A DNA stretch of 64,000 bases from CAVRRZ01 sp963723745 (GTDB lineage Bacteria > Actinomycetota > Actinomycetes > Mycobacteriales > Geodermatophilaceae), in contig CAVRRZ010000002.1 of the NCBI GenBank assembly GCA_963723745.1, forward strand, positions 141,120 to 205,119. Reading direction: 5' to 3'. The notes under the pieces were generated by a model. That model had not been told where the DNA came from. It ran no database searches and saw only the letters and a list, made by a program, of their open reading frames with translations. Numbering within the stretch: position 1 is the stretch's first letter; each line of letters opens with the position of its first letter. Shown piece by piece: positions 47,458 to 56,950 of the stretch. The translations under genes were made by a program, and so were the position numbers.

Positions 47458-48811
47458 GTGACGCACACGGGAGCCCGTGCCCACCGGCGCGGTCGACGAA
47501 CGGGCCCCACCGGGTCCGGCACCGCGTCACCGCGCCCGACCATGAGGAGAACCCTCCTGGTCCGCGTGTTGCTGGTCGTCGCGTTCGCCGCCGGCCTGGC
47601 CGCGTTCTCGTCCGGTCCGGCCGCCGCCGAGACCGGGGGCGAGACCCTGGTCGGCACGCTGCAGGCCCGCTCGTTCGGTGCGATCGAGGGCGTCGACATC
47701 ACGGTCGCGACCCAGGACGGCGACGAGGTGGGCAGCGCCACCACCGACGAGAACGGTCGCTGGGAGGTGGAGCTCCCAGGCCCGGGCACCTACGTGGTCA
47801 CGCTCGACGCCGAGGGCCTGCCCGAGGGCGTCACGCTCAACGGCGAGGACACCCGGACGGTGAACGTCGGCGAAGGGCGCCAGCAGGGCGTGATCTTCTC
47901 GATCGCCGACGGCAGCCGGGGTGGCGGAAGCACGGTGCGCGCCGTCCAGCTCGCCGTCGACGGTCTGCGCTTCGGCCTGCTCATCGCCATCTCCGCCGTC
48001 GGCCTGTCCCTGATCTTCGGCACGACCGGGCTGGTCAACTTCGCCCACGGCGAGCTCGTCACCATCGGAGCCGTCGCCGCCTGGTTCGTGAACGTCCAGG
48101 GCGGCGTCCCGTTCGTTCTCGCGGCGGTCATCGCGCTCTTCGTCGGCGCCGCCGTCGGGGCACTGAACGAACTCGGGCTCTGGCGACCGCTGCGCAACCG
48201 CGGCACCGGCCTGGTCGCCGCCCTGGTCGTCTCCATCGGCCTGTCGCTCGCACTGCGGTACATGGTCCAGGTCATCTACGGCGGCCGATCGCAGCCCTAC
48301 GACGCGTTCCGGGGCCAGCGGGCGGTCGACTACGGCCTGTTCCGGATGACCAACTCCGACCTAGTCACCATCTGCATCGCGCTGGCCGTGCTCCTGCTGG
48401 TCGCCCTCATGCTCCAGAAGACCAAGATCGGCAAGGCCATGCGCGCCGTGTCCGACAATCGGGACCTCGCGGCGTCGTCGGGCATCGACGTCAACCGCGT
48501 CATCCTGGTCGTCTGGATGATGGGCGGCACGCTGGCGGCCCTCGGTGGCGTGCTGCTCGGGCTGACCGACGAGGTCCAGTGGGACATGGGCTTCCGCCTG
48601 CTCCTGCTGATGTTCGCCGGGGTGACCCTCGGGGGGCTCGGCACCGCCTACGGCGCCCTGGTAGGTGGCATCGTCGTCGGGCCTGTTCGTGCAGATGTCC
48701 ACGCTGGTGATCCCGAACGACATGAAGTACGTCGGAGGGCTGCTGCTCTTGATCGTCATCCTCGTCATCCGGCCCCAGGGCATCCTGGGTAGCCGAGCAC
48801 GGATCGGCTGA
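47458..48811 (+). CDS. livH: Branched-chain amino-acid-type ABC permease LivH with secreted N-terminal domain, one frameshift
   Basis: About 450 residues. A signal peptide (LVRVLLVVAFAAGLAAFSSG, cleaved near AAAETGG) is followed by a carboxypeptidase-regulatory-like beta-sandwich of about 75 residues (IEGVDITVATQDGDEVGSAT; GRWEVELPGPGTYVVTLD) and then the LivH permease (about 8 helices; LIFGTTGLVNFAHGELVTIG; DNRDLAASSGIDVNRVI). The N-terminal domain would lie outside the cell and is absent from classical LivH. One extra base near 48680 shifts the last 40 residues (GLFVQMSTLVIPNDMKYVGG). GTG 47458 has GGGAGG just upstream; ATG 47542 is in frame and starts right at the signal peptide. Confidence 0.9.
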
Positions 48812-48815
48812 GCCC

Positions 48816-49814
48816 ATGGGTGAACTCGTCGACGCGCTGCAGGTGGCGCTCAAGTCCGGCCTGGGGTTCCAGGCGATCTTCTTCGCGCTCTTGGCCATCG
48901 GCCTGAACATGCACTTCGGCTACGCCGGCCTGCTCAACTTCGGGCAGATCGCGTTCGCGATGCTCGGCGGATTCGGCATCGCGATCTCGGTGAGCAAGTG
49001 GGGCATGCCGTTCTGGGTCGGAGTACTGGTCGGCCTGCTGGCCGCCGTGGTCCTCGCCCTCCTCCTGGGCATCCCGACGCTGCGACTGCGGGCCGACTAC
49101 CTCGCCATCGTGACGATCGCTGCAGCAGAAGGTCTGCGGCTGACCTTCCGGTCGGTGTCGGCGACGTCGGTGACCGGCGGCACCCGAGGCCTCGCCGCCT
49201 TCAACCGTGACTTCGTCGCCCTGGCGCCCTGGGACACCAGCCGCCGCTACCGCCTCCTGGGCACCACCTGGAGCGGTGGTGAGCTGTGGCTCTGCCTGGT
49301 CGGCTGGATCCTGGTCGCTCTGTTCTGCCTGCTGGTCTGGGCACTGGTGCGCAGCCCCTGGGGCCGCGTCGTCAAGGCCATCCGCGAGGACGAGGACGCC
49401 GTCCGTTCCCTGGGCAAGAACGTCTACGCGTACAAGATGCAGGTGCTCGTCCTCGGCGGCGTGATCGGCGCCGTCGGTGGCATGGTGTACGCCGTGGGAA
49501 CCGGGTCGGCCAACCCCGACCAGTACCAGAACGCCAACACGTTCCTGGCCTACGCCGCCCTGATCCTCGGCGGCGCCGCCCGCGTCCTCGGCCCCGTCGT
49601 CGGCGCGATGATCCTGCTGTTCGTCCTGCAGTTCGCCGACACCGGCCTGCGCGCCCTCATCCGCAACGGAGTGATCCCCTCCGACCTGCTCTCGGCAACC
49701 GACGTCGCGCAGCTGCGCTACGTGCTGGTCGGCGTAGGCCTCATGCTGCTGTTGATCTTCCGACCGCAGGGCATCTTCGGTGACCGGCGAGAGGTGATGC
49801 TCGATGCCCGCTGA
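48816..49814 (+). CDS. livM: Branched-chain amino-acid-type ABC permease LivM
   Basis: 332 residues, intact. About ten membrane helices with GLNMHFGYAGLLNFGQIAFA, LRLRADYLAIVTIAAAEGLR and the EAA-like RVVKAIREDEDAVRSLGKNV. Pairs with LivH to form the membrane pore. ATG 48816 lies 4 nt after the livH stop. The tail overlaps the livG start by 11 nt. Confidence 0.94.
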   Translation: MGELVDALQVALKSGLGFQAIFFALLAIGLNMHFGYAGLLNFGQIAFAMLGGFGIAISVSKWGMPFWVGVLVGLLAAVVLALLLGIPTLRLRADYLAIVTIAAAEGLRLTFRSVSATSVTGGTRGLAAFNRDFVALAPWDTSRRYRLLGTTWSGGELWLCLVGWILVALFCLLVWALVRSPWGRVVKAIREDEDAVRSLGKNVYAYKMQVLVLGGVIGAVGGMVYAVGTGSANPDQYQNANTFLAYAALILGGAARVLGPVVGAMILLFVLQFADTGLRALIRNGVIPSDLLSATDVAQLRYVLVGVGLMLLLIFRPQGIFGDRREVMLDAR

Positions 49815-50836
49815 CCAGAACGCCGCCCACGGCTCCGGCCCGGGCCCGGAGGCCCATGGCGCCACCGCCTGGAAGTCCGGCGACGCGCCGCGCCGCGAGG
49901 CGCAGGCGGCACTCCGCGACATCCCCTGGGAGGTCGGGGTCGCCAAGCCGGACCCGGTGATCGTCGTCGACGACGTCGCGCCGCACCTTCGGCGGCCTGA
50001 CCGCCGTAGCGGTCGACCACCTGGAGATCCAGCGCGGTGGCATCACCGGACTCATCGGACCGAACGGAGCGGGCAAGACGACGCTGTTCAACCTGCTCAC
50101 GGGGTTCGACCAGCCGAACACCGGCACCTGGTCCTACGACGGCCGGTCCCTGGGCGACCTGGTGCCGCACCAGGTCGCGAAGCTGGGCGTCGTCCGCACC
50201 TTCCAGCTCACCAAGGCGCTGTCGAGGCTGACCGTGCTGCAGAACATGCTTCTCGGCGCCCAGGGGCAGAAGGGGGAGAGCTTTCTTCGGGCGCTCGTCC
50301 CGGGCATGTGGCGCTCGCAGGAGAAGGCCAACACCGACAAGGCGATGGACCTGCTCACCCGCTTCAAGCTCGACGCCAAGAAGGACGACTTCGCCGGCAC
50401 CCTCTCCGGAGGCCAGCGCAAGCTGCTCGAGATGGCCCGGGCGCTGATGAGCGACCCGAAGGTCGTCATGCTCGACGAGCCGATGGCGGGCGTGAACCCC
50501 GCGCTGACCCAGAGCCTGCTCGGCCATGTGAAGGACCTGCGGGAGCAGGGCATGACGGTGATCTTCGTCGAGCACGACATGGACGTCGTCCGCGACATCA
50601 GCGACTGGGTCGTGGTGATGGCCGCAGGCAGGATCATCGCCGAGGGGCCCCCCGAGTCGATCAGCCAGAACCAGGCCGTCGTCGACGCCTACCTCGGCGC
50701 CCACCACGACGCCCCCCTCACCGCGGAGGAGGAGGACCGGGCGCTGGCCGAGGCCGAGCAGCAGATCGCCCGCGAAGAAGGCCTCGACGGCGACGTCGTC
50801 GCCTCGGACCGCACGGCCGGGAAGGACGAGCGATGA
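49804..50836 (+). CDS. livG: Branched-chain amino-acid-type ABC ATPase LivG, one frameshift
   Basis: About 343 residues. Walker A GLIGPNGAGKTTLFNLLTGF, Q-loop VRTFQLTKALSRLTVLQN, signature GTLSGGQRKLLEMARAL, Walker B KVVMLDEPMAGVNP, H-loop FVEHDMDVV. Beyond the usual LivG it has an N-terminal extension of about 50 residues and an acidic C-terminal extension of about 40 (AEEEDRALAEAEQQIAREEG). One extra base near 49985, just before RTFGGLTAVAVDHLE, breaks the frame. The stop overlaps the livF start (ATGA). Confidence 0.93.
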
Positions 50837-51714
50837 GCCAGAGCGACTCGGTGTTCGGCGAGAACGAGCAGCTGTTCGAGGTCGACGACCGGGATGAAGG
50901 CGTCACCCGCGCCGACGAGGCCGTCTCCTCGGGCGAGCTGACGCCGGCCGAGCGTGCCGCCACCCGCGAGGAGCACGCGCGGCTGGCCGAGGGCGCGCTG
51001 GTCCGCGCCGACGAGCTGGTCGCCGGCTACCTACCGGGTGTGAACATCCTGCGCGGCTGCGACTTCTACCTGAAGGACGGCGAGCTCGTCGGCATCATCG
51101 GGCCCAACGGGGCCGGCAAGTCGACGCTGCTGAAGGCCCTGTTCGGGCTGATCCCCGTCCGGTCCGGGTCGGTGACCCTCCGCGGCGAGGACATCACCTC
51201 CGCGCCCGCGCACCGCCTGGTCCAGCTCGGGGTCGGCTACGTGCCGCAGAACAACAACGTGTTCCCCTCCCTCACCATCGAGGAGAACATGCAGATGGGT
51301 GTCTACCTGCGGCCGAAGACGTTCAAGGAGCGCTTCGACTACGTCATCGATCTGTTCCCGCTGCTCGGCGAGCGGCGCAAGGGGAAGGCCGGGTCGCTGT
51401 CCGGCGGTGAGCGGCAGATGGTGGCCATGGGCCGGGCCCTGATGATGGATCCTTCGGTGCTGCTCCTCGACGAGCCGTCGGCGGGCCTGTCGCCCGCCTA
51501 CCAGGACGAGGTCTTCATCCGCTGCCGCCGGATCAACGCGACGGGTGTCTCGATCATCATGGTCGAGCAGAATGCACGGCGCTGCCTGCAGATCTGCGAC
51601 CGCGGGTACGTCCTGGACCAGGGCAGGAACGCCTACACCGACACCGGAGACTCGCTCATGCACGACCCCAAGGTGATCGAGCTCTACCTGGGCACGCTGG
51701 CCAAGGCGCAGTAG
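50833..51714 (+). CDS. livF: Branched-chain amino-acid-type ABC ATPase LivF
   Basis: 293 residues, intact. Walker A GIIGPNGAGKSTLLKALFG, Q-loop VPQNNNVFPSLTIEENMQMG, signature GSLSGGERQMVAMGRAL, Walker B LLLDEPSAGLSP, H-loop-like MVEQNARRCL, where the usual switch His is a Gln as in LivF generally. An acidic N-terminal extension of about 55 residues (DDRDEGVTRADEAVSSGELT) is unlike classical LivF. Confidence 0.94.
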   Translation: MSQSDSVFGENEQLFEVDDRDEGVTRADEAVSSGELTPAERAATREEHARLAEGALVRADELVAGYLPGVNILRGCDFYLKDGELVGIIGPNGAGKSTLLKALFGLIPVRSGSVTLRGEDITSAPAHRLVQLGVGYVPQNNNVFPSLTIEENMQMGVYLRPKTFKERFDYVIDLFPLLGERRKGKAGSLSGGERQMVAMGRALMMDPSVLLLDEPSAGLSPAYQDEVFIRCRRINATGVSIIMVEQNARRCLQICDRGYVLDQGRNAYTDTGDSLMHDPKVIELYLGTLAKAQ

Positions 51715-51730
51715 CCCCACCCGGCCGGTC

Positions 51731-51766
51731 AGGGGCCCGCGACGGAGAGATCCGTGGCGGGCCCTT
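51731..51766 (+). terminator. Terminator of the liv operon
   Basis: AGGGGCCCGC (51731-51740) pairs with GCGGGCCCTT (51757-51766) allowing one G-U, with an inner ACGGA/TCCGT stem and GAGA loop, 17 nt after the livF stop. Confidence 0.8.
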
Positions 51767-51846
51767 GTGCGTGCGTGCCCCCTGAGCCTCGGCCCGGTTT
51801 CTGGCCGTGGCCGGCAGGAAACGCGCCTCACTGACCTCGACACAGA

Positions 51847-51878
51847 GTGGCCCGGCACCGCGAACGGTGCCGGGCCAC
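51847..51878 (-). terminator. Terminator of the substrate-binding protein gene
   Basis: GTGGCCCGGCACCG (51847-51860) pairs perfectly with CGGTGCCGGGCCAC (51865-51878) over a CGAA loop, about 45 nt beyond the stop of the minus-strand lipoprotein gene. Confidence 0.85.
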
Positions 51879-51920
51879 CCGGTCGTGCCTCCGGGTCAGC
51901 CGACCCGGGTCACTGCTGGA

Positions 51921-53261
51921 TCAGTCGCGCGCCGGGCCGATGCCCTGGGCGTTGAGACCCTCGATGATCCGCGCCGACTCCACGAACCCGATGACGACGA
52001 TCGCGTCGGGGTCGAAGTCGACCATCTCCTGGACCTCGCTGTCGAAGTTCGCAGCGTTGGGGTCGTAGGTGATGGAGCGGATCTGGTCCTCGCCGAGACC
52101 GCTCTCGACCAGGTTGTTGAGCGTGTTCTCGGCCAGGCCGGTGCCGTACGGGTCGTTCAGCGCCATGATGCCGACCGAGTTGTTGCCGTCCGCGATGATG
52201 AGGTCGGCGAGCGCCCGGGCCTGCAGGGTGTCCGGCGGCGCCGTGCGGAAGTACAGCCCGTTGTCGTCGTAGGTCGTGAACTGGTCCGACGTGTTCGCCG
52301 GCGAGAACTGCAGGACGCCGGCGCCGGTGATGGCGTCGATGACCGTCAGGCTCACGCCGGAGGACGCGGCACCGATGATCGCGTCGACGCCCTCCTGCAG
52401 CAGCCGGTCGACGGTCTGGCTGGCGGTGTCGGTCGACGCGTCACCGGAGTCACCCTCGACGAGAACCACGTCCTGGCCCAGCACGCCGCCGGCCTCGTTG
52501 ATGTCCTGGACGGCGAGCTGCGCACCCGCGACCTCGGGCGGGCCGAGGAAGGCCAGGCTGCCGGTCAGCGGCAGCAGGGTGCCGATGGTCAGCGGCTCGT
52601 CGGAGGTGGCACCGGTGACCGGCTCCGGCCCCTCGTCGGTGGCGGCGTTGGCCTCGTCGCCGGCGATCACGAACTCGGTCAGGTCGTCGTCGATCCTGTT
52701 GTCCGCGCCGAACTGCTGCAGACCGAAGCTGGCCTGCGCCGGCTCACCGGCATCGGTGAACGACAGCGGGCCACTGATGCCGTCGTAGTCGACGTTGCCG
52801 CCGTCTTCGAGAATCGCCAGGCACGCGGCGAAGTCCTCGCAGACGTCGCCACCGAACGTGATGCCGTTGACGTAGTCCTTGAAGACGTTGGCATCGGTCG
52901 TACCCGCCGCCTGCGCCGCGAGGGCGGTGATGACGATGGCGTCGTAGGTCTCGCCCGCGTAGTTGAAGTCCTGCAGCTCCGGGTCGACCTCGAGGAGCCG
53001 GTCGGTGAAGTCCGCGCCCAGCTCGGTCAGGGGCAGGGTGCCCTTCATGCCGGCCAGGGCGCCCTCCTCGGAGAACGCTTCCCCGAGGGCGTTGCCCATG
53101 TTGCCGTCGGTGCCGTAGATGTTGGTCTGCGCAGTCTCGCCACCGGTGTCGGTGTCGGTGCCGGTGTCGGTGTCGTCGTCCCCGCCGCCACCGCACGCGG
53201 TGAGGGCGAGCAGGGCGGCACCGGTGACGGCGATGCTGCGGGCAGTGAACCCAGTGCGCAT
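51921..53261 (-). CDS. LivK-type substrate-binding lipoprotein with circularly permuted domain order
   Basis: 446 residues in one intact frame. Signal peptide with lipobox LTAC (Cys 23), then a Gly/Asp/Thr-rich linker. The mature part is a type I periplasmic binding protein, but its halves are swapped: residues 47-200 (NIYGTDGNMGNALGEAF; GETYDAIVITALAAQAAG; GISGPLSFTDAGEP) correspond to the C-terminal part of LivK proteins, and residues 223-446 (PLTIGTLLPLTGSLAFLGPP; DAIIGAASSGVSLTVIDAIT; YFRTAPPDTLQARALADL; PDAIVVIGFVESA) to the N-terminal part. The join at 201-222 (EANAATDEGPEPVTGATSDE) looks like a linker. It should capture the ligand for LivHMGF, on the opposite strand and convergent with that operon. 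ATG 53261. Confidence 0.88.
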   Translation of the reverse strand: MRTGFTARSIAVTGAALLALTACGGGGDDDTDTGTDTDTGGETAQTNIYGTDGNMGNALGEAFSEEGALAGMKGTLPLTELGADFTDRLLEVDPELQDFNYAGETYDAIVITALAAQAAGTTDANVFKDYVNGITFGGDVCEDFAACLAILEDGGNVDYDGISGPLSFTDAGEPAQASFGLQQFGADNRIDDDLTEFVIAGDEANAATDEGPEPVTGATSDEPLTIGTLLPLTGSLAFLGPPEVAGAQLAVQDINEAGGVLGQDVVLVEGDSGDASTDTASQTVDRLLQEGVDAIIGAASSGVSLTVIDAITGAGVLQFSPANTSDQFTTYDDNGLYFRTAPPDTLQARALADLIIADGNNSVGIMALNDPYGTGLAENTLNNLVESGLGEDQIRSITYDPNAANFDSEVQEMVDFDPDAIVVIGFVESARIIEGLNAQGIGPARD

Positions 53262-53443
53262 CGAGCAACTCCCAGTGTTCTCGTGGGGACGCGCCGCCGT
53301 CGATTCACCAGGAACCGGCGTCGGGCGCCCGATCGGTGGGCCGAACCTAGCCGTCGCAGCCGGAGTTGCACCCGCGCCGTGGACCACCGTGATGAGGTCG
53401 TGACCTCGGCCGGGCGACGCCCGAGGGCCGCCTGGTACGCAGG

Positions 53444-54043
53444 TCAGGCGGTGCTCTCACCCGTCTGAGCGTCGGCCGCGAGGATCGCCTCGGCCAGTGC
53501 CTTCATCGACGTCCGCTCGTTCATGGCCCTCCGCTGGATGTACCGGAACGCCTCGGCTTCGGTCATGTCCTGCTCGGTCATGAGCCGCCCCTTGGCCTTC
53601 TCCACGACCTTGCGGGCCTCGAGGCGTTCCTCGAGCGTGCGCACCTCGTCGTCGAGGGCGCTGAGCTCGGCGAACCGCGCACGAGCCACCTCGATGGCGG
53701 GCACGAGGTCGTTCTTGGAGAACGGCTTGACCAGGTACGCCATGGCGCCCGCGTCCCGGGCCCGCTCGACCAGTTCGCGCTGGCTGAACGCGGTGAGCAC
53801 GATGACCGGGGCGATCCGGTCGCCGGCGATCCGCTCGGCGGCGCTGAGCCCGTCCAGCACCGGCATCTGGATGTCGAGGATCACCAGGTCGGGGCGGAGC
53901 GCGGCCGCCTGGTCGATGGCCTGCTGTCCGTCGCCGACCTCGGCGACGACGGCGTAGCCCTCCTCCTCGAGCATCTCCTTGAGGTCGAGGCGGATCAGCG
54001 CCTCGTCCTCGGCGATGAGGACCCGCGTCGTCTCGCTGTTCAC
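53444..54043 (-). CDS. ANTAR-domain response regulator (PdtaR/Rv1626-like)
   Basis: 199 residues. Receiver domain with TRVLIAEDEALIRLDLKEML (acidic pocket), phospho-Asp in LVILDIQMPVLDGLSAAERI, and Lys in YLVKPFSKNDL; a coiled linker; and a C-terminal ANTAR RNA-binding domain (KGRLMTEQDMTEAEAFRYIQ; AMNERTSMKALAEAIL). It binds hairpin pairs in nascent RNA to prevent termination. The usual partner kinase PdtaS is not in the window. Position near polA, tesB and pyk matches mycobacteria. GTG 54043. Confidence 0.93.
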   Translation of the reverse strand: MNSETTRVLIAEDEALIRLDLKEMLEEEGYAVVAEVGDGQQAIDQAAALRPDLVILDIQMPVLDGLSAAERIAGDRIAPVIVLTAFSQRELVERARDAGAMAYLVKPFSKNDLVPAIEVARARFAELSALDDEVRTLEERLEARKVVEKAKGRLMTEQDMTEAEAFRYIQRRAMNERTSMKALAEAILAADAQTGESTA

Positions 54044-54114
54044 GGGAACGCAGCCTAGCCATGCGCACGGTGGCGCACCTCCCGGCTACCCTGCTGGAAC
54101 AGCACGACCGGCCG

Positions 54115-54188
54115 GCCCCCGTACCCCAATCGGCAGAGGGAGCGGATTCAAAACCCGCGCAGTGTGCGTTCGAGTCGCACCGGGGGCA
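54115..54188 (+). tRNA. tRNA-Leu(CAA) with a short variable arm
   Basis: A 74-nt cloverleaf: acceptor GCCCCCG/CGGGGGC with discriminator A, D-loop AATCGGCAGA like class II leucine tRNAs, anticodon loop TTCAAAA (CAA at 54149-54151), T-stem GTGCG/CGCAC with loop TTCGAGT. The variable region is only 5 nt (GCAGT) where tRNA-Leu normally has a long extra stem. CCA is not encoded. Confidence 0.85.
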
Positions 54189-54331
54189 CTCGATGATTCG
54201 TCGTCCTCCGGACGACGCCGCGGCCAGGTGCCGTTCCCCTGCGAGCGCGCAGCCGCGTCGCCGGGCTGCGCGGCTTCGTCTCGCCAGGGACCCTCCGGGA
54301 GCCGCTCCTCTCTGGCAATACTGTGGCGTCC

Positions 54332-56028
54332 GTGACCGAGCCCGTTCCGCACATGACGCCCGAGCAGTTCCGGAAGCACGGCCACGAGGTCGTCGACTGG
54401 ATCGCCGACTACTGGTCCCGCGTCGGTGAGCTGTCGGTGCGCTCGCAGGTGGTGCCGGGCGAGGTCCGCGCGGCCCTGCCCGAGAGCCCGCCCGAGAGCG
54501 GGGAGCCGTTCTCGGCGGTCCTGGCCGACCTCGATCGGGTCGTCGTGCCCGGCCTGACCCACTGGCAGCACCCGGGCTTCTTCGGCTACTTCCCGGCCAA
54601 CACCTCGGGGCCCTCGGTCCTCGGCGACCTGGTGAGCGCCGGGCTCGGCGTGCAGGGCATGTCGTGGGTCACCAGCCCCGCGTGCACCGAGCTCGAACAG
54701 CACGTCATGGACTGGTTCGCCGGACTGCTCGGGCTGCCCGGGTCGTTCCTCTTCTCGGGCACCGGTGGCGGCGTCGTCCAGGACTCCAGCTCGGGGGCCA
54801 ACCTCGTCGCCCTGCTGGCCGCCCTGCACCGGGCGAGCAAGGGCGCGACCGTGCGGCACGGCGTCGACCCGGACCGGGCGCTGGTGTACGTGTCGGCCGA
54901 GACCCACTCCTCGATGGAGAAGGCCGTCCGCATCGCCGGGCTCGGCAGCGACGCCGTGCGCATCGTCGAGGTGGACGACGACCTCGGCATGCGCCCGGAC
55001 GCCCTGCGCGCCCGCCTCGAGCGGGACCGGGCGCGCGGCTACGTACCCGTCCTGGTCTGCGCCACGGTCGGCACGACCTCGACCACCGCGATCGACCCGC
55101 TGGCCGAGCTCGGCCCCATCTGCCAGCGACCACGACGTCTGGCTGCACGTGGACGCCGCATACGCCGGCGTCACCGGCATCGTGCCGGAGCTGCGCTCTC
55201 TGCAGGCCGGCGTCGAGTGGGCCGACAGCTACACCACGGACGCGCACAAGTGGCTGCTCACCGGCTTCGACGCCACCCTCTTCTGGGTCGCCGACCGGGC
55301 CTCGCTCACCGGAGCGCTGGCGATCCTCCCCGAGTACCTGCGCAACGCCGCGACCGACGCCGGCGCGGTCGTCGACTACCGCGACTGGCAGATCGAGCTC
55401 GGCCGGCGCTTCCGCGCGCTGAAGCTGTGGTTCGTGCTGCGCTGGTACGGCGCCGAGGGCCTGCGGGCGCACATGCGGACGCACGTCGCCTGGGCGCAGG
55501 AGCTCGCCGGCTGGGCCGAGGCCGACGAGCGGTTCGACGTCGCCAGCGCCGCACCCGTTCTCGCTGGTCTGCCTGCGCCCGCGCTGGGCCGACGACGTCG
55601 ACGCCGACGTCGCCACCATGACCCTGCTGGAACGGCTCAACGACGGCGGCGAGGTGTTCCTGACCCACACCACCGTCGGCGGCTCGGTGGTGCTGCGGGT
55701 CGCCGTCGGAGCGCCGGCCACGACGCGGGCGCACGTCGAGCGGTTGTGGACGCTGCTCTGCGAGAGCCACGACTGGCTGGCCGACGACTTCGCCGAGCAG
55801 GCGGCCGAACGGGCTCGCGAGCAGGCTGCCCGGGCCGCCGAGGCTGCCCGCCGGGCTGCGGACGACGCCGCCCGGGCCGCCGACGGCGCGCAGGCGCCGG
55901 CAGCATCGGTCGACGTCACCGCTGATGCTGCGGCGGCCCTGCCCGAGGTGCCTGCCGCACAGGACGAGACCCCGGCCCAGGCCATCGCCCCGCAGGAGCC
56001 GACCACGTCCCCGGCCGGCGACGAGTAG
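54332..56028 (+). CDS. PLP-dependent aromatic L-amino acid decarboxylase family protein, two frameshifts
   Basis: Group II decarboxylase (aromatic amino acid/tryptophan decarboxylase type), about 560 residues. MTPEQFRKHGHEVVDWIADY, HWQHPGFFGYFPANTSGPSV, FLFSGTGGGVVQDSSSGANL, the CATVGTTSTTAIDPL region, HVDAAYAGV and the PLP lysine in TTDAHKWLLTGFDATLFWV are all visible. It would release an amine from Phe/Tyr/Trp/DOPA-like substrates. The last 90 residues are an Ala/Arg/Glu-rich coiled-coil-like tail (AERAREQAARAAEAARRAAD) not typical of the family. Extra bases near 55130 and 55555 split it. GTG 54332 is preferred, GTG 54323 possible. Confidence 0.88.
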
Positions 56029-56064
56029 GCGCCGATCTCGACCCGGCCCGAGGGAGCGACCGGT

Positions 56065-56950
56065 TCAGCCCTCGAGGTCGCGGATCAGGCCCTCCTGGGC
56101 CACCGTGGCGACGTGGGTGCCGTCGGCCGCCCAGATCTGGCCGAAGCACAGCGCCCGCCCGGACGACGCCGCCGGGCTGTCGGTCTCGTAGAGGAACCAG
56201 TCGTCGGCGCGCACCGGCGCGTGGAACCAGACCGCGTGGTCCAGGCTGGCACCGACGTACCGGCCGCCCCAGCCACCGCCGAGCCGGGCCAGCCCGGCCG
56301 ACAGCAGCGTCAGGTCGCTGACGAACGTCAGCGCCGCGGCGTGCACGGCGGGATCGTCCGGCAGCCGTCCGGCCACCCGCATCCAGACCCGCGTGCCGGT
56401 GTCCGGCGGTAGGACTTCGGCTCGGGCGGTGAACGGGTCCTCGAGCAGCCGCTGCTCCACGCGCCCGGCCGATCAGCTTGGCCGCCTTCGGACACGCCGG
56501 GATGCTTGTCCGCGTAGTCGGCCAGCGAGGGCAGCTCCTCCGGGCCGGGCACCTCCGGCATCGGCAGCGAGTGCTCGACGACGGCCTTCTCCCCCGCCGT
56601 GGAAGTCGGCGGTCAGCGCGAAGATCGCGACGTCCTCGCCCTTGCGGTGCTGGTGGGCCAGCACGCGGCGGGTGCTGAACGACCGCCCGTCGCGGATGCG
56701 CTCGACCGACGTAGCGGATCTCCTCCTGCGGGTCACCGGGCCGCAGGAAGTAGGAGTGCAGCGAGTGCACCGCCGCGGTCGGCGGGCACCGTGCGGCCCG
56801 CGGCCATCAGCGCCTGGCCGGCGACCTGGCCGCCGAAGATGCGCTGCAGCTCGGTCGTCGGCGTCTGCCGACGAAGACGTCGGGCTCGCGCTCCTCCAGG
56901 TCGAGGACGGCCATCAGTGCCGCGGCCTGGCTGTCGCCGCCCGCCGTCAC
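56065..56950 (-). CDS. tesB: Acyl-CoA thioesterase II, frame disrupted
   Basis: About 290 residues, double hot-dog TesB family. MAVLDLEEREPDVFVG, LQRIFGGQVAGQALMAAGRT, VHSLHSYFLRPGDPQEEI, RRVLAHQHRKGEDVAIF, then the second hot-dog with VGASLDHAVWFHAPVRADDW (catalytic Asp) and FGQIWAADGTHVATVAQEGL. Hydrolyses medium/long acyl-CoA. GTG 56950 overlaps the pyk stop (GTGA); ATG 56914 is an alternative. Several one-base shifts, e.g. near 56465, 56600 and 56870. The pyk-tesB order matches mycobacteria. Confidence 0.88.
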
